In this document: piece by piece, positions 1 to 11,455 of the stretch
Position numbering within the stretch: position 1 is the stretch's first letter
Layout of the letters: the number at the start of each line of letters is the position of its first letter
Source: Carposina sasakii
Taxonomy: Eukaryota; Arthropoda; Insecta; Lepidoptera; Carposinidae
Length of the DNA: 64,000 bases
NCBI GenBank assembly: GCA_014607495.2
Contig: CP053170.1
Location: 6,448,001 to 6,512,000 of the forward strand
Direction of reading: 5' to 3'
Program-made: the position numbers and the translations under genes
Notes under the pieces: model-generated
Databases searched by the model: none
The model's input: the letters and a program-made list of their open reading frames with translations, nothing else
Told to the model about the DNA's origin: nothing

Positions 1-111
1 ATCGGTTCATAAATGACGGATTTCTGAGGTAACACACATAAAAAAACTTACAGACGAATTGATAACCTCTCTTTTTTTAAGTCGGTTAAAAAAGGAATTA
101 CAGTCCATAAT

Positions 112-261
112 ATGGGCGATTCTGACGGTCACACTTAAATCTAAACTTAAGGTTAGGCCTACCTGTCCCTTTTTGACGCAGCCGTTTATGTTAAAAATGG
201 AAAGGAACAGACCTGTCTAATTTTGAGTTTAGGTTTAATTGTGACCGTCAGAATCGACCAT
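112..261. repeat. MITE, family 1 (copy 1 of 3)
   Basis: The ends are inverted repeats: GATTCTGACGGTCACAC on the left and its complement at about 239-255. Two further copies with the same ends and the same middle (a purine-rich GGAAAGG/GGAGAG stretch) lie at 30547-30691 and 57238-57376. No coding capacity. Superfamily not assigned. Confidence 0.75.
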
Positions 262-740
262 AATACTTAATGAATATTGATTTAATTTGATAGACTACAA
301 ATAAAGAATCGATATGCCAATAAAATCGTGCGTGTGACCTTAGTCACGTAACTAGCGAATTAATATCTATATCTGCTCCAGTTTGATAATTATCAATATA
401 ATCGAGATCTTGGGCACGCTTTTTGAAATATTTATTGCAAAACTGTAACTGCACAGTTGTGTGACATTCTATTCTATACTGACAGACAAGGGCAGTATTG
501 TTTACGTTATTAGAATAATTCTGAGGTTTTTACGTTACGTACAATCATATATTCCATTGTTTGTTACCTGCAAGGGGTGAGCCTACGGCCGCTTCTCTGG
601 TACAAACACAATGTAGAGACGAAACGTGGAACAAAATATGGATGAAACCAATGGCAAATTAACGAGGGCATAAATATAAACAATCTATTTATTTTGAAAA
701 TGTTACCGAGGCATTCTAACTAGGTACTCACTTGTAATAT

Positions 741-1002
741 ACAGGGTGTAACAAAAAGGGTATGTTAAGCGAAAAGCTACGTAAATAGATCAATGTAGAG
801 AACCTATCCACAAAATTTGAGACTCGAAATCACATGTTTATTTTTCAAGATTGTATGAAAATTTCTGAGATATTTAAAAATTCTCCATACTATCGGGAAA
901 AATAAACATGTGATTTCGAGTCTCAAATTTTGTAAATAGGTTCTTTACAGTGGGCTATTTACGTAGCTTTCCACTTAACATACCCTTTCTGTTACACTCT
1001 GT
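741..1002. repeat. MITE, ACAGGGTGTAAC family (copy 1 of 3)
   Basis: A near-complete palindrome: the left arm starts ACAGGGTGTAACAAAAAGGG and the right arm ends in the complement, TTACACTCTGT, flanked by TAT/ATA. The inner arms (AAATAAACATGTGATTTCGA type) also pair. Related copies are at 5097-5363 and, more diverged, 33533-33759. Confidence 0.8.
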
Positions 1003-2450
1003 ATATCTAACGTATTACAGTGTAATCCAGGATAAAGTTTAAACCCGCAAGATGGTGAAACTAGAGCATAAATTATCGACAAAATTTCTAATAAACAAAT
1101 AGTATTTTGTTCAATAAAAATTATTTAATATATTTTTATTGATTTATTACTTTTTAAAGACTCTATGTTAAATGCTGTAATAACTTTAAATGTTCATATT
1201 TGTATAATTATCAACTTAATAAATACTTCCTTATATTAAACACTAAACAGGTCATTGTCGGTGAAATTTAATAAAAATATTGTCATTTTGAATGAAGAGC
1301 CCGAATATTACAAAACAACAATTAAAGTCCTAAATACAAGCCATATAAAAAGCATTAATTTTTTTCATGTCATTTTACCCTTAAGTAGCCACGAGGAATT
1401 TAATTTATAAAATTGCAAACCACGGTTTTTATTTTTTCTGTACTACTACTACTCGGCTACGTAAAAATAACAAACCGTGGGCAACTAAATATCAAACTGT
1501 TAAATTAAACCGTTAACAGTAAATAACATAAAATGCCTATCAAATGCCATTTTTAGTCAGTGTTTAACTTTAGACGTGGTTCTACTACCTATCTACGATA
1601 AAAACTAGAGAATTGTAGCCATTTGTAGCAATCGAGGTGATACACGTAGCGCGGTGCTACGTGCTACAAAAGTGCTACGAAATTACGTAGATTTAAAGCT
1701 TACGCTTCTGCAAAACATTCTTTTTAAATATTAATATTATTGCACTTGCTTTACATACTTTGAATTAATTTGATTTGTTTCTCTTAATACGAAAATTATC
1801 TGTCTCAAGGATGACCAGCAGCGCTTGGAATAGAGTTTGTGACCGAATTCTACATACTGTACCTAAATGTTGTATTTATTGTTTGCTGTTTCAAACAAAG
1901 CTTTCATTCATTAATTTAAAAGAGCAGCATTAGAGTTTTTATATATTTTCCAAGAGGACTTTTTAAAGTGACCTATTTCTCCATACCTATCTGGTACGTT
2001 CGATTTCACAAACACCCTATGTATGAACATGCATCTTTAAGACACGAGATCATCATGCGCTGACGAGGATCAAATCACGTGTCTGACGTCAAACCGAATG
2101 AGAAAAGTTGCGTTTACAAGATGTAATCGTTCAGATAATGCACAACTTGTTTTTAGAGATAGTTGCATTGTTTATGTAAAATCTTAAAGATAAAAATTAC
2201 AAGTTCACGTAGCTAAAGACCTGCTACTCGATTCCCTTAAAGTTTCTAGCTGGAACGAAGCCGAATCGGAACCGTTGTAGAAGCACGGTACAAGGAAATA
2301 ATTTTATTTTACTGTTAGTTAGTTAAATACTTTCAGAATTCCACAGATATTTGTTGCCAAGATGTAAAGGCCCTCTTAAGATAACTTTAATATGGTGTGG
2401 GATATACACAGCTAATAACATCCATCACTAAGCACAATTTAATACACTCG
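1003..2450. other. AT-rich stretch, no gene seen
   Basis: No exon, RNA gene or element boundary recognised on either strand. Low-complexity AT tracts only. Confidence 0.5.
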
Positions 2451-3118
2451 ATGATGGTCTTTACCATGTGTCAAGTTTCTTGGAGTGGTGAAAAACTAAG
2501 GTCGTGCCTTTGGGGTGGAATATTGGGTTGTATTTATTACTACTTGTTAAAACTGTAATTTTGCTTCTCCCTCTTTTAATCGTCCTATCTCTTTCCTCGC
2601 CGCGGACGCTGGCAGCGTGTGTCCTCCCCCCACCCTGCATCTGACAGTTGTCCAACCACCGCGGTACAGACCTCTCGCTCGACAAGTGAATTTTTGTGTG
2701 TGACAAACTGACCTACCCAATCAGAGTGCCCTTACCCTATAGTGAACTGTGAACCTAAACCCTACGATAAATCCCGCGCAGAAGAAGAAAGAAGAGAAAA
2801 CAAACAGGTAACTCTTTGACTTACTCCTAAAAATTTCCCTTTGACGCGACGCGATCCACCTAAATCCCTAAACACTACTGAACCCATCTTAAGGCGCTCC
2901 AATAGACGAATTTTAGGTATTTGAGGGGGTTGAGGTAGACGTAACTGCGGGGCGCCCCCCGTAACCAGCGCAATCTGCCGCGGACGTCCTTATTCTGTCG
3001 CCATCCGTATTCTGGTTGATTTCGGGATTAATTGCCGGGATTTTAATTTCTTTCCTGTATAATCAATTTTGTAACTGGGTTGCTTACTGCGTAAATTGTA
3101 AATATAATTAAAAAATTT
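2451..3118. other. GC-richer unclassified stretch
   Basis: Higher GC than its surroundings, with a CCAATC motif near 2718-2725, a GA-rich run at about 2780-2805 followed by CAG|GTAACT, and a C/G-rich patch near 2950-2990. It could be a solo LTR, a promoter or a first non-coding exon. Nothing decides between these, and no open reading frame in it resembles a known protein. Confidence 0.25.
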
Positions 3119-3395
3119 ACAGGGTGTAGGTGACAGCCAGGCAAATACTGGAATGCTGAACAAGTACTATAGGGTTGAGTTACACGACAATATTATAACT
3201 CGCAGGAAATGCATTTTTATTTTGATTATCCGTACCTAATGTTTGTTTTCCGCGTCAATTGTATCGGGCGATATCGACTAGTTAAATGGGCTTATTGTTT
3301 ATTGTGTGATACATAGCTTGGATCACTTGTGACTCTCTATTAGGGTTGATCAGGTTTTTGGACTTTTTGAGCGTAACTGGTTTTTTTTAATCGTC
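3119..3395. repeat. MITE, ACAGGGTGTRGGTGACAGCC family (partial copy)
   Basis: It starts ACAGGGTGTAGGTGACAGCC and runs parallel to the complete copy at 53603-53988 through the AGGAAATGCATTTTTA and TAGGGTTGATYAG blocks. The right inverted terminus seen in the other copy is not found here, so this one looks truncated. Confidence 0.65.
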
Positions 3396-3925
3396 TATTG
3401 GTAAAATTTTTGTTTTTAAGCCATTTTCTAAGGCCGAATTAAATAAACAAAACATAACATAATGAATGAGATCAACACTAAAATATCGTTTCATCAATTC
3501 GATTCTGAAACTTCGCCGGCAGCTGCCGCGGCACGCTCGTTCCGCTCGCTCGGCTCGTGCATTGTTTGTCATACTCTAACCTAACCTAACTTATTATTTT
3601 TATCATTGTATGAAAAGGGAACTGTTACACCGACAAAACGTCATTCGTCTTATACTAGTTGTGCGCTAAGGTTAATTTGATGTGCAGTCAGTATTTATGA
3701 TGAGATTGTAGTATTTTTGTACCAAAAGGTATTAATTTGTCTTGCATTCGAGGAAAACAGTTTATGTTGGGCTGATATTATGTATTTTCGAATTATCTGC
3801 TGTAGTTATTTTGTAAAACATTGAGTTTATTTGTACTAAAATAATTTAATTGCTGTAATAAAGTATATAAAGGGCATACTGTACAAGTCAGTAGAGGAAC
3901 AAGAGGGTCTTGATGTTTTGTAGCC

Positions 3926-4083
3926 GATGGGCTGACCATCTGTCACTACTAACCGAACTTGTATGTATATCTCAACTATACCCTCAAAATTGGTCAGAAG
4001 TGGCACCATGTGGTTCTATCAGCCCTTGGTACTCTGCCTACCCCGTAAGGGATAAAAGCGTGATTATATGTATGTATGTATGT
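3926..4083 (-). repeat. Dispersed repeat with CCTTACGGGGTAGGCAGAGC core (copy 1 of 5)
   Basis: Contains the complement of CCTTACGGGGTAGGCAGAGC, ATTGGTCAGAAGTGGCACCA and CATACATA-type tails. The same unit recurs at 19046-19200 (-), 40072-40122 (partial, +), 49138-49262 (+) and 53133-53290 (+). Short, non-coding, SINE-like or the tail of a longer element. Confidence 0.7.
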
Positions 4084-4259
4084 AATAAAGTATATAAAAG
4101 ATGAGATTAAATTTATGGGCGATTATTTATTTGATGTGCAATTAAAAATATCTCCTAAACAAATAACTATGATCGGTTATAGCTTGCAGTTGCTGGATAA
4201 TACACATTATTATTTATAACTCTTCTACCCCAAAGTGGTATTAAAGTATGAACTTCAAA

Positions 4260-5015
4260 TTCTTCCTTCGGATAATAAATGCGAAAGTAACTCTGTCTGT
4301 CTGTGTGTTACGCAATCACGCCTAAACTACTGAACCGATTAAAATGAAATTTGGTACAGAGATAGTCTAGAGCCTGTGAAAGGACATAGGCTACTTTTTA
4401 ATGCAAAAAAGAGATGTAAGGGGTTGAAATAGTGGATGAAAGTTTGTATGGAAATTACGTCATTTTTTAAGCTAGAAGCTGAAAACTTATTTTTTAGGCT
4501 TTTCATTAGATATAAATAAATAAGACATTCAAAGTTTGTAAAAGAATACCCTAAAGGGGCTAAAAATAGGGGGTGAAAAATTTTGTGTGATGACATCGGA
4601 AAAAAGCTTAGGGCTCAGAAAATAAAAATATAGAACAGAACAATACAGAGAATTAAGTAAGAAACTTGCCAAGCACTGCGCGCCATATGCAAAAAAGGGA
4701 TGTAAGGGGTTGAAATAGGGGATGAAAGTTTGTATGGAAATTACGTCATTTTTAAAAGTTTTGTCTCACTACAAATATGCGAGTACAACTTCATAATGAT
4801 TATCAAGCAGGACAATATGCAACAAACAGTTCTTTTAAAAATCGTACTAAAAACGTCGCATATAAAAATGTACTTAAATAAGCTTAATAACTTATTTTAA
4901 TGTACATGTGTTTTACTTGCAAAATAATTAGCCTAAAAAAATTAAAATGCTGTCGAAAGTCACTATTCCACGCGGACGAAGTCGCGGGACAGCTAGGGAT
5001 TCGCGGGCAACTTAG
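4260..5015 (+). repeat. Helitron-like/GC-hairpin dispersed repeat (composite)
   Basis: Holds blocks common in moth non-autonomous elements: AACTCTGTCTGTCTG, then ACTGAACCGATTAAAATG, then the GC hairpin CACGCGGACGAAGTCGCGGG followed shortly by CTAGG, as expected of a Helitron 3' end (hairpin then CTRR). A 60-bp internal block (GATGTAAGGGGTTGAAATAG) occurs twice, at about 4412 and 4699. Related fragments are at 12001-12210, 19488-19660, 20868-21062, 46244-46485 and 52488-52672. Confidence 0.6.
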
Positions 5016-5096
5016 GGATTTATGTTCGAATCAATTTGAAATCATATACATATATACATAATAGTCACGCCCATTATCTCCCAAAGTGGTGTATAT

Positions 5097-5363
5097 ACAG
5101 GGTGTAACAAAAGGAGTATGTTAACCGAAAAGCTATAAATATAACCCACTATAAAGAACCTATCACCAAAATTTTAGACTAAAAATCACATATTTATTTG
5201 TCCAGATGGTATGGAGAACACCTAACCAACTCAGGAATATTATGAACATACAATCTTGAAAAATAAACATGCGATTACTAGTCTAAAAATTTCGGGATAT
5301 GTTATCTACAGTGGGTTGTTTTTATAGTATTTCGCTTACCATACCCTTTTTGTTACACCCTGT
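5097..5363. repeat. MITE, ACAGGGTGTAAC family (copy 2)
   Basis: Same termini as the copy at 741-1002: ACAGGGTGTAACAAAAGG on the left and its complement ending TTACACCCTGT on the right, in a TATA/TATA context. It ends 77 bp before the BEL/Pao left LTR. Confidence 0.8.
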
Positions 5364-5440
5364 ATATACTGCTACTTGTTATATTTGCTATTGATACTAA
5401 GTTATTTGCAGTTTAATGTCATAAAGAGGACTATACTAAC

Positions 5441-5806
5441 TGTTCACGCCGTGGTCAAGCGTATGAAGCGAAGTATTAGCTACTTTTGAATATGCACCCT
5501 AATTCTCAACGCATAGGGTCTATTATCCTTCCCTACAAACCTAAATATCACGACATATGAGGGAAGCCAATCAGCGACGATATGACGCGATTTTCCAGCT
5601 CTGCGATTGGTCGATGGTGGATGCATACTGCCTTCAAGAAGATAGTGTTAAAACTGACATTACTAACGCGCACGTGCTACTATAAGCAACCATATTGTAT
5701 TCTGACTATATTTTTCATTAAAATCAAAATTTCAAAAACTTCTTTCAATTTACTGGCTGCATCACCAAGCTACCTGTCAACCTCAACCTGGATCTACGCA
5801 CGAACA
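5441..5806 (+). repeat. BEL/Pao left LTR
   Basis: Starts TGTTCACGCCGTGG and ends ACGCACGAACA. The same 366 bases recur at 11456-11821 without a difference I can see. It should carry the element's promoter; no clear TATA box stands out. Confidence 0.96.
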
Positions 5807-5811
5807 TAGTT

Positions 5812-5826
5812 TGGACCTTCGATCCG
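5812..5826 (+). other. Candidate primer-binding site
   Basis: TGGACCTTCGATCCG lies five bases after the left LTR. It starts with TGG, matching the CCA end of a tRNA, and its TTCGATCC part would pair with a T-arm. The tRNA was not identified. Confidence 0.5.
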
Positions 5827-6069
5827 ATTCCTACCGCTACGGAAACCAGCTCCAGGAGTTCAAGATTTCGGTTGAGAAGACGCAATCGGCAGGAGTTACA
5901 GGCAGCAGCATAGTGCTTTCGGTGAGGTGATCGAACCAAGAAACGAGAATCTAGTACAAAATAGTTTTTTATATCGTGATTTGTATAAAATTTCAGTGCC
6001 TTCATCATCTTCGCAATTCCTACTACACAGTCGCCAGGTTAGCAGCTAGTTTGTCAACACCAGCAGCGA

Positions 6070-9000
6070 GTGTTTGTGCCTATAAGTAAAATTAGCCTGC
6101 AAACTGTGAGTACCCACTTGTTTTCTCATCACACCAAAATGACTGACGGTAAGGATAGTGAAATTTTAAAGGGCCTAAATATAAAGAGGGGTTCAATCAG
6201 GGGTAGATTAACCAAATTTAAGAAATTCATTGATGCGATTAGGGGAGATCTTTCCGTTAGTCAGCGCGCTGAGATCAAGTTGCGAAGGCAAGGAATGGTG
6301 GGTCTGTACGCCGAGTTTCATGAAATACAAATTAAAATTGAGGAGATGCTCCCTGAATACGAGTTAGATAATCAGCTTAATATTAGGGATGACTTTGAAA
6401 GCGAATATTATTCTGCGCTAGCTCGATCTCAGTGTCTGGCCAGGGATGATGAGGTTCTATCAACTAACGTTTTAAAGTCCATAAAATTACCCACTATAAC
6501 ATTACCAACCTATGATGGTTCGTATGAGCACTGGCTGGAGTTTCGCGACACATTTTTATCATTAGTTCATAGCTCTAAAGAAATTACAAAAATACAAAAA
6601 TTCCATTACCTAAAGTCGTCTTTAAAGGGCAGCGCAGAACTGGTGATAGACTCACTTGAATTTACTACCGATAATTATGATATTGCGTGGGAGTTATTAC
6701 TAAACCGCTACAATAATAGTAAACTGCTTGTGCATAATCATGTTAAGGCTTTATTTTCTCTCCAATCGATACCAAAGGAGTCGCCAGCATTGTTAAGAAA
6801 GCTTATAGATAACGTTTTGAAAAACTTACGTGCGTTAAAGATGCTAGGCGAACCCACGGATAAATGGGATACCTTAATTATATACATGGTGGTATCTAAG
6901 CTAGACGCGACCACTGAACGCGAGTGGGAGCAGCATAAGTGTACTTCACTAACCGCGACTAAAGCTCGGCCAGAGATAGACGACTTGTTATCATTTCTAA
7001 GGTCTAGGGCAGATATTCTAGAAACTATGATAGTCACACACACTAGGGTCAATACCCAAGAGGTCAAAAAACCCCACAATCTAGCTAGTAGTTCGCGCAC
7101 TCCTAGGGTTCATTGTAATATTGTAACGGAAAAGCCGCCAGAAAAATATCAGTCTAAGAAGTACAATATTATGTTGTGTCCTATGTGCAGCGGTAAACAT
7201 CCTTTGTACTCATGCCAGCCATTCCTGGATACCGGTATCCAGGAAAGATTGAACTTCATAAAAGAAAAGAACTTATGTGAGAATTGTTTACGCGCAGGTC
7301 ACACTGCTGTTATGTGTCGCTACGGGCCATGTAGGAAATGCGATAAAAAACATAATTCATTAATACATCACCACGTAGATAATGATAATTATGTCAATAA
7401 TCGCACGAGCACTGGCGAGAGTGCCGGGTCAGCAGCTTCGACCAGCTGTTCAGTTAACGCACACGTTCAAGTTTTAGATAATCAGGTAAACAACGCACAC
7501 ATAGACGTCCAATGCGCACAGTCGTCATCAATGCAACCTGTTTTGTTATCTACTGCTATGGTCGAAATAGCTGATAATTTAGGTACCTTTCGTGAGGCGC
7601 GAGCACTACTCGATAGCGGCAGCGAGCGCTGCATTATTACTAGATCATTATGCGATAAGTTAAACACGCAATTAATACAGTCCACTCAGCGAATTAAAGG
7701 TATAGGAGGATCAATATCACAAATCGCGCAGACATGTAATATTGAGCTAAAGTCATTAATAAGCACATACACAAAGCGCACAATGTGTCTTGTTTTGCCA
7801 CAAATAACCTCCACTTTGCCTTCCGTTACTATGCAACGTAATCAGTTTCGCATTCCAGATAGCATTCAATTAGCAGACCCTAACTTTTTCCACAGCCGGC
7901 CGATAGATATATTGTTAGGCGCGGATTTGCTTGGGGATTTGATGAAGAAGGGACATATCCGATTAGATAACGGGCCCTTACTTCAAAACACGCAATTAGG
8001 ATGGGTCATATCAGGTCCTATCTATTCTAATTATAAGCACAATTATGCGGCGAATATTCAATGCAATTTTGCGCAAGCTATAGACGCACAATGCTCAATC
8101 GACAAACAATTACGCAAATTTTGGGAGCTCGAAGAGCTGCCTGCTCATAAGGTAGGTGAACCGCGCAGTGAGGAGGAACGCGCTTGCGAAGACTTATTTA
8201 TAAAAACAACTAAGCGAGTAGATAAAGGGAGATTTTGCGTGCGTATTCCTTTTAAATACCCACCTGACAATTTAGGCGATACACGTAAACAAGCCGAAAC
8301 GCGTTTCTTTGCTTTGGAAAAACGGCTGGTACGTAATTCTAGTTATAAAAGGTTATATACTGATTTTATGAGAGAGTATATTGAATTGGGCCATATGACA
8401 CTCGCTAAGGATTATGGTGTTCCATATTACTTTCTATCTCATCACGGCGTTTTCAATGAGAACTCCACGACAACGAGATTGCGCGTTGTATTTGATGCAA
8501 GCGCAGCATCATCGTCAGGGTTGTCACTCAATAGTTTGCAGCTAGTAGGACCACCTATACAAGGCGATTTATTAGCAATTTTATTACGTTTTAGAGAAAA
8601 TAGGTACGTAGCCTGCGCGGACGTCGAAAAAATGTATCGTCAAGTTCTAGTTGACGAGCAGCAACGTGACTTGCAGTTAATACTCTGGCGCGAAAGTCCT
8701 TCGGATCCTCTGAACGTTTATAGATTGAACACCGTATCATACGGAACCGCGTCGGCGGCCTACTTGAGTTGTAGATGTTTAAAGCAATTAGCGCAAGAGT
8801 GCGATGATCCTGAGGTGGCGCGCACAATTGCGGAGGACTTTTATGTGGATGACTTAATTTGTGGTAACCCTAATAGGCAAACTATAAAAAATATTTGCCA
8901 ACGGGTTAGTGAAGTTTTACAGGGTGGTTGTTTTCCATTACGCAAATGGATATTCAACTTTGAGTGTAATGATGCAATAGATGATAGTGACACCCCTAAA

Positions 9001-9516
9001 GACTTAGCACTAAGCGAAAATTCGCAAAGTAAAACCTTAGGGCTAGGGTGGTACAATAGATCAGACGAATTATGCTACCGATCAAAGGTCGATTCGTCTA
9101 TTCATGTGGTTACTAAGCGCAAAATACTGTCGAGTTCTTCACAGATTTTTGATCCACTCGGGTTGCTCAGCCCTACCATTATTATTGCTAAGGTACTATT
9201 GCAAAGGCTTTGGATCTTAAAGCTTGACTGGGATGAGCCAGCTCCAAATGACATAGCCATGATTTGGACGCAGTTTGTACATAATTTAAATTGCCTATCT
9301 GCTATTCGTATTCCGCGTTTTGTGCTTGGTAACAATCCTACCAGTTTAGAATTGCACATTTTTCCAGACAGCTCCCTTACTGCTTACGGCGCATGCGCAT
9401 ACGTGCGAACTACGGACAGTTTAGGGAATGTCACCGTGCGATTATTGTGTTCCAAAGGCAAAGTGGTACCAATAAGTCGCTTACGACGCCTAAAGGCGAA
9501 TTATGCGGTGCCTTAG
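6070..9516 (+). CDS. BEL/Pao gag-pol, first frame (gag, protease, RT, start of RNase H)
   Basis: 1148 residues. An inner ATG at 6139 (residue 24, context ACCAAAATGA) is the more likely start, because the first 23 residues look unlike gag. Residues about 140-290 are the gag region typical of BEL elements (LPTITLPTYDGSYEHW). Cysteine/histidine knuckles follow at about 368-430. A DSG aspartic protease active site is at residue 515. RT motifs are FDASA, the ADVEKMYRQ box and YVDD at residues 925-928. The first RNase H aspartate is in PDSS at about residue 1100. The frame then runs into a stop at 9516, inside RNase H, whereas the family normally continues without a break into integrase. It overlaps the next frame by 124 bp. 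The break is most simply a one-base loss or an assembly error. Confidence 0.93.
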   Translation: MFVPISKISLQTVSTHLFSHHTKMTDGKDSEILKGLNIKRGSIRGRLTKFKKFIDAIRGDLSVSQRAEIKLRRQGMVGLYAEFHEIQIKIEEMLPEYELDNQLNIRDDFESEYYSALARSQCLARDDEVLSTNVLKSIKLPTITLPTYDGSYEHWLEFRDTFLSLVHSSKEITKIQKFHYLKSSLKGSAELVIDSLEFTTDNYDIAWELLLNRYNNSKLLVHNHVKALFSLQSIPKESPALLRKLIDNVLKNLRALKMLGEPTDKWDTLIIYMVVSKLDATTEREWEQHKCTSLTATKARPEIDDLLSFLRSRADILETMIVTHTRVNTQEVKKPHNLASSSRTPRVHCNIVTEKPPEKYQSKKYNIMLCPMCSGKHPLYSCQPFLDTGIQERLNFIKEKNLCENCLRAGHTAVMCRYGPCRKCDKKHNSLIHHHVDNDNYVNNRTSTGESAGSAASTSCSVNAHVQVLDNQVNNAHIDVQCAQSSSMQPVLLSTAMVEIADNLGTFREARALLDSGSERCIITRSLCDKLNTQLIQSTQRIKGIGGSISQIAQTCNIELKSLISTYTKRTMCLVLPQITSTLPSVTMQRNQFRIPDSIQLADPNFFHSRPIDILLGADLLGDLMKKGHIRLDNGPLLQNTQLGWVISGPIYSNYKHNYAANIQCNFAQAIDAQCSIDKQLRKFWELEELPAHKVGEPRSEEERACEDLFIKTTKRVDKGRFCVRIPFKYPPDNLGDTRKQAETRFFALEKRLVRNSSYKRLYTDFMREYIELGHMTLAKDYGVPYYFLSHHGVFNENSTTTRLRVVFDASAASSSGLSLNSLQLVGPPIQGDLLAILLRFRENRYVACADVEKMYRQVLVDEQQRDLQLILWRESPSDPLNVYRLNTVSYGTASAAYLSCRCLKQLAQECDDPEVARTIAEDFYVDDLICGNPNRQTIKNICQRVSEVLQGGCFPLRKWIFNFECNDAIDDSDTPKDLALSENSQSKTLGLGWYNRSDELCYRSKVDSSIHVVTKRKILSSSSQIFDPLGLLSPTIIIAKVLLQRLWILKLDWDEPAPNDIAMIWTQFVHNLNCLSAIRIPRFVLGNNPTSLELHIFPDSSLTAYGACAYVRTTDSLGNVTVRLLCSKGKVVPISRLRRLKANYAVP

Positions 9517-11393
9517 TAGGAGCTAGGTTATACTCTAAAATAGTTAACTCATTACGTAGCCGCATAGATAAAGTAATGTTTTGGACGGATTCCACCATTG
9601 TACTGGGTTGGTTACGCATGCCGCCTAGTGCATTAAAAACATTCGTCCAAAACCGAACTATAGAAATTAATGAGTTGACAGAAAACAGGCAATGGCGTCA
9701 CGTGCGAAGTGAAGACAATCCAGCGGACCTTATATCGCGCGGCCGCGGGTTAGATTCGCTGCAATCCTCCTCATTATGGTGGGAAGGGCCGGAATTTTTA
9801 CGTATATTACATTATGAGAATTATTTAGAGCCAGTACCTGGCAATATTGACTTGCCCGAATTAAAATTGAGCAGTGTCCACAGTTTATTTATAAACCAGG
9901 AAACTGAAATATTATTTCCATTTTTTAGATTTTCTCAATTCAACCGCATGAAACGCACGATGGCTTACGTATTAAGATTCATTTATAATACTCGCAACAA
10001 ATATGATAAGCGCTCAGGTGGATTAGAGGTTAATGAATTGCATGATGCATTGTTATTACTCACAAGGCTATCGCAAAGGGAGTCGTATCCCGGCCTACTT
10101 GATTACTTATCTAAAACCCGTTCGAGAAAAAATAGGTACTCAAGTCTAGTAAAATTGAACCCGTTCATTGATAAGGATGGCTTAGTTCGAGTTGGGGGCC
10201 GCATTCAGAATTCGGATAGCTTTAGCTTTGAAAAGAAACACCCGATTTTAATCTCATGCAAACATTATTTCTCGACTTTATTATTCCGGTATGAGCATAA
10301 ACGGTTATTTCACGCAGCACCGCAGTCCCTGCTATTTGCATTGAGAGAAAATTGGTGGCCAGAGGGCGCTAGGAACTTAGCCAGAAAAATTATACACAAT
10401 TGTGTGACATGTGCACGTATGAGGGGTAGAACGCTAGCTCCTATCATGGGCGATCTGCCACCGGAACGGTTGGAACCGGGATTTCCATTTATAAATTGCG
10501 GTGTCGATTACGCCGGCCCAGTTCTCATACTGAACCGAAAAGGTCGAGGAGCTAAAACCGTTAAAGCTTATATATGTTTATTTATATGTTTAATTACTCG
10601 AGCAATTCACCTGGAGTTAGTTAGTGACCTCACTTCCGACGCCTACTTGTTGGCTTTAAAACGTTTTATATCCCGCAGGGGAAAGCCAGCACAGGTTTTT
10701 AGTGACAACGGAAGGAACTTCGTCGGGCTTATGAATGAATTCGCTAAATTTCTTTCTAGTATTTCTGGGGATATCAAAGAATTCGCAATTGAACAAAACA
10801 TTAAGTTTAGAATGATACCGCCTTATGCCAGTCATTTTGGTGGTTTGTGGGAAGCGGGGGTAAAGAGTTGCAAGCATCACTTACGACGTGTAGTGGGGAA
10901 TGCGCATTTGACCTTCGAGGAGCTCAGTACGGTACTGGCTCAGATCGAGGCCGTGTTGAACTCTAGACCTCTCTCACCAATGTCATCAGATCCGAATGAT
11001 CTACTTCCACTCAGCCCGGCTCATTTCTTGGTTGGTCGCCCGCTGACTGCTCCTGTGTGTGCTAACCTGAGCTGCGTCCCTGAGCATCGGCTAACACGCT
11101 ACCAACGAGTGGAACAGATCCGACAGCACTTTTGGACACGCTGGGCCAAGGAGTACGTGTCGGAGATGCAGATAAGGACCAAGTGGAAATACCAGACCGA
11201 TGATCTCGAGGAGGGCACCCTGGTATTGATAAAGGAAGATCATTTACCACCGTTGCAATGGTGTCTTGGAAGAATTATTAAAACTTTTCCTGGCAACGAT
11301 GGCGTCTCAAGAGTAGCTGACATCAAGACCGCTAGAGGCATTTCTCGTCGTGCCTTTTCCAAGATTTGTCCTCTTTTTAACGAAGAATCATAG
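9393..11393 (+). CDS. BEL/Pao pol, second frame (rest of RNase H, integrase)
   Basis: 666 residues in the -1 frame relative to the upstream part. Sequence matching the family resumes at about 9470 (PKGELCGALVGARL), followed by the RNase H box FWTDSTIVLGWL. Integrase follows: an HHCC zinc module (HKRLFH then CVTCARM), then a D,D,E core with D372 in CGVDYAGP, D438 in FSDNGRNF and E487 in GGLWEAGVK. The end is a typical BEL integrase C-terminus (WxLGRI...KTFPGNDG type). The first ATG here is not a real start: the protein should be made as a continuation of the gag-pol frame. The stop is 62 bp before the right LTR. Confidence 0.92.
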   Translation: MRIRANYGQFRECHRAIIVFQRQSGTNKSLTTPKGELCGALVGARLYSKIVNSLRSRIDKVMFWTDSTIVLGWLRMPPSALKTFVQNRTIEINELTENRQWRHVRSEDNPADLISRGRGLDSLQSSSLWWEGPEFLRILHYENYLEPVPGNIDLPELKLSSVHSLFINQETEILFPFFRFSQFNRMKRTMAYVLRFIYNTRNKYDKRSGGLEVNELHDALLLLTRLSQRESYPGLLDYLSKTRSRKNRYSSLVKLNPFIDKDGLVRVGGRIQNSDSFSFEKKHPILISCKHYFSTLLFRYEHKRLFHAAPQSLLFALRENWWPEGARNLARKIIHNCVTCARMRGRTLAPIMGDLPPERLEPGFPFINCGVDYAGPVLILNRKGRGAKTVKAYICLFICLITRAIHLELVSDLTSDAYLLALKRFISRRGKPAQVFSDNGRNFVGLMNEFAKFLSSISGDIKEFAIEQNIKFRMIPPYASHFGGLWEAGVKSCKHHLRRVVGNAHLTFEELSTVLAQIEAVLNSRPLSPMSSDPNDLLPLSPAHFLVGRPLTAPVCANLSCVPEHRLTRYQRVEQIRQHFWTRWAKEYVSEMQIRTKWKYQTDDLEEGTLVLIKEDHLPPLQWCLGRIIKTFPGNDGVSRVADIKTARGISRRAFSKICPLFNEES

Positions 11394-11455
11394 TTTTGCC
11401 GCACATATGAAGAGTACCTGTCGTTGGAAATGGAGCATTTCCAAGGCCGGGAGTA

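Noticed and set aside
2461..2706. Small minus-strand protein
   Set aside because: Compositionally random, no homology recognised, no splice or start context.
9393..9516. Programmed -1 frameshift in the BEL/Pao element
   Set aside because: The overlap contains no X XXY YYZ slippery heptamer in the upstream frame that I can see, the break is inside RNase H where such elements do not shift, and a single-base loss explains it. Kept only as an alternative in the findings.
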